Of a stretch of 7,565 nucleotides of DNA, positions 6,405-7,565 are shown in pieces (within the stretch, counting starts at the first letter, position 1; each line of letters starts with the position of its first letter). This DNA is from an uncultured Burkholderiaceae bacterium. GTDB lineage: Bacteria; Pseudomonadota; Gammaproteobacteria; Burkholderiales; Burkholderiaceae_F. Under the pieces are notes generated by a model that was not told where the DNA came from, searched no databases, and worked only from the letters and a program-made list of their open reading frames with translations. Location of the stretch: the NCBI GenBank assembly GCA_937936215.1, contig CALGWX010000237.1:1-7565 (forward strand), given 5' to 3'. The position numbers were made by a program, and so were the translations under genes.

Positions 6405-6941
6405 ATGAAGCGAGTCGTGCTTTTCCTGGTGCCGCTGGTCGGCTTCCTGGTGCTGGCGGCGTTCCTGTTGCGCGGCCTGTGGCTGAACCCGCGCGAGGTG
6501 CCGTCGCCGCTGATCGGCAAGCCGGCGCCGGTGTTCGAGAAGGCGCGGCTGGACGCGCCGACCGAGATGTTCTCCAGCCGCGACATGGCCGGCCAGGTGT
6601 GGATCCTCAACGTCTGGGCTTCGTGGTGCACGCCGTGCCGGGTCGAGCACCCGCTGATCAACGAGCTGGCGGCGAAGAAGATCGTGCCGATCGTCGGCAT
6701 GAACTACAAGGACAACCCCGACGCAGCGCGGCGGTGGCTCGCCGAGCTGGGCGATCCGTACAAGCTCACCTTCATCGACCACGACGGCCGCCTCGGCATC
6801 GACTTCGGCGTCTATGGGGTGCCGGAGACCTTCGTGATCGACAAGCAGGGGGTCATTCGCTACAAGCACATCGGCCCGGTCACGCCAGAGGCGATGCAGA
6901 AGAAGATCGTGCCGCTGGTGCAGGAGCTGCAGAAGTCATGA
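6405..6941 (+). CDS. ccmG: Periplasmic thioredoxin CcmG/DsbE
   Basis: Membrane-anchored thioredoxin-like protein that, with electrons from a DsbD/CcdA-type transporter, keeps the heme-binding cysteines of apocytochrome c reduced. The 178-aa product has an uncleaved N-terminal anchor (about 4-26), then a thioredoxin fold facing the periplasm. The active site is WCTPC with C75 and C78, in the family context NVWASWCTPCRVEHP. The cis-proline is P140 in YGVPETFVID. The acidic insert typical of the family (GMNYKDNPDAARRWL, 98-112) is present. The start at 6405 has GAGGTG (6389-6394) 10 nt upstream. The gene lies after a long structured gap, and its stop overlaps the ccmH start as ATGA, so it is probably translated with ccmH. 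No reducing-power transporter gene is seen in the window. Confidence 0.96.
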   Translation: MKRVVLFLVPLVGFLVLAAFLLRGLWLNPREVPSPLIGKPAPVFEKARLDAPTEMFSSRDMAGQVWILNVWASWCTPCRVEHPLINELAAKKIVPIVGMNYKDNPDAARRWLAELGDPYKLTFIDHDGRLGIDFGVYGVPETFVIDKQGVIRYKHIGPVTPEAMQKKIVPLVQELQKS

Positions 6942-7411
6942 CAAGGATCTGGATGGCGTGCGCGCTGGCACTCGCGGTGCTGGTGGCGCCGGCCCGCGCC
7001 AACCAGGCGGTGCCGACGCTGAACGACCCGGTCGCCGCCAAGCGCGAGGTCGAACTGGCCAAGCAGCTGCGCTGCCTGGTCTGCCAGAACGAGACCATCG
7101 CCGACTCGCGCGCCGACCTGGCGGTGGACCTGCGCAACAAGCTGCGCGAGCAGATGGCCGCCGGCAAGACCGACCAGGAGATCATTGCCTTCATGACCGA
7201 GCGCTACGGCGACTTCGTGCTGTACAAGCCGCCGCTGAAGGCGACCACGGTGCTGCTGTGGGCCGGGCCGTTCCTGCTGCTCGCCCTCGGCGCGGTGGTC
7301 GGCTGGCGCGTCGTCAGCGCCCGCGCCCGGGCGGTGCGGCCGCAACCGCTATCGGCCGCGGAGCGCGAGCGCGCCGAGCGCCTACTGCGCGGCGAAGGGG
7401 ACGTGCGATGA
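6938..7411 (+). CDS. ccmH: Cytochrome c maturation thiol-oxidoreductase CcmH
   Basis: Periplasmic-facing redox protein of the heme lyase CcmFHI. It works with CcmG to reduce apocytochrome c or to form a mixed disulfide with it before heme attachment. The 157-aa product has a signal peptide with a likely cleavage after APARA (residue 21). The conserved LRCLVCQNETIADS motif follows with redox cysteines C46 and C49, then a three-helix domain containing YGDFVLYKPP. One membrane helix (about 105-128) leads to a basic tail. This is the short, single-domain CcmH; in E. coli a CcmI-like domain is fused to it, while here ccmI is separate. The ATG at 6938 overlaps the ccmG stop by ATGA, and its own stop overlaps ccmI the same way (7408-7411). 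The frame is open far upstream inside ccmG, but that part is a shadow. Confidence 0.96.
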   Translation: MTRIWMACALALAVLVAPARANQAVPTLNDPVAAKREVELAKQLRCLVCQNETIADSRADLAVDLRNKLREQMAAGKTDQEIIAFMTERYGDFVLYKPPLKATTVLLWAGPFLLLALGAVVGWRVVSARARAVRPQPLSAAERERAERLLRGEGDVR

Positions 7412-7565
7412 CGTCGTTCATCGTCACCGCGGTGATCATGGTCGCGGTGGCGCTCGCCTGGATCGTGCCGCCACTGCTGCGTGCGGGCAGCCGCGCCCGG
7501 GTCGACCGCACCGCCGTGAACATCGGCATCCTCAAGGACCAGCTCGCCGAACTGGAGGCCGAGCG
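7408..7565 (+). CDS. ccmI: Apocytochrome c chaperone CcmI (3' truncated by window)
   Basis: First 52 codons of the membrane-bound CcmI protein (CycH in some organisms), which binds the C-terminal part of apocytochromes c and delivers them to CcmF-CcmH. Visible are one N-terminal membrane helix (about 4-24, FIVTAVIMVAVALAWIVPPL) and the start of the cytoplasmic coiled-coil loop. The latter has the family pattern NIGILKDQLAELEAE (38-52), which resembles the NxxxYRDQLAELE seen in CcmI proteins. The second membrane helix and the periplasmic TPR domain must lie beyond the right edge. AAGGGG at 7395-7400 is 7 nt upstream, and the ATG overlaps the ccmH stop as ATGA. The position as the last gene after ccmH supports the call. 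Confidence 0.9.
   Translation, partial: MTSFIVTAVIMVAVALAWIVPPLLRAGSRARVDRTAVNIGILKDQLAELEAE

Noticed and set aside
4571..6700. 709-codon open frame on the - strand opposite ccmF and ccmG
   Set aside because: Its product is Arg/His/Ala-rich low-complexity sequence with no recognisable domain, and it lies across two certain + strand genes. Long antisense frames are normal opposite genes with G/C-ending codons.
1041..7565. A new or variant cytochrome maturation system
   Set aside because: Every gene from ccmA to ccmI matches the standard System I set in order, length and key residues; no extra domain, fusion or missing ligand was found.

Overview
The window comes from a G+C-rich proteobacterium. 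Its main content is an almost complete System I (Ccm) cytochrome c maturation operon in the order ccmA-B-C-D-E-F-G-H-I, all on the + strand. The base composition, the single-operon ABCDEFGHI order, a short CcmH (157 aa) with a separate ccmI, and the protein style suggest a betaproteobacterium, perhaps of the Rhodocyclales. That placement is an inference from appearance, not a database match.

Layout. Positions 1-776 hold the end of an IS21-family istB gene (transposition helper ATPase), cut by the left window edge. Positions 777-1040 are non-coding. They contain a perfect 14-bp inverted repeat just after istB, probably the unseen right end of the insertion sequence, and presumably the ccm promoter. 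The ccm genes follow: ccmA 1041-1667, ccmB 1816-2484, ccmC 2603-3364, ccmD 3376-3552, ccmE 3552-4016 (or from 3549), ccmF 4142-6142, ccmG 6405-6941, ccmH 6938-7411, and ccmI from 7408, cut by the right edge. A possible 51-codon ORF (1664-1819) bridges ccmA and ccmB with ATGA overlaps at both ends.

How the genes work together. CcmA (ATPase), CcmB and CcmC, with CcmD, load heme onto the periplasmic chaperone CcmE and release holo-CcmE. CcmF, with CcmH and CcmI, takes heme from CcmE and attaches it to the CXXCH cysteines of apocytochrome c. CcmG and CcmH keep those cysteines reduced, and CcmI presents the apocytochrome. Every catalytic or heme-handling residue I looked for is present, so the system appears functional.

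The operon alternates tightly coupled junctions (C/D, D/E, G/H, H/I) with longer gaps (A/B 148 nt, B/C 118 nt, E/F 125 nt, F/G 262 nt) that contain G+C-rich inverted repeats. I see no undescribed defence, mobile or metabolic system. The points most worth a second look are the small ORF between ccmA and ccmB, the IS21 element next to the operon, and the structured gaps.
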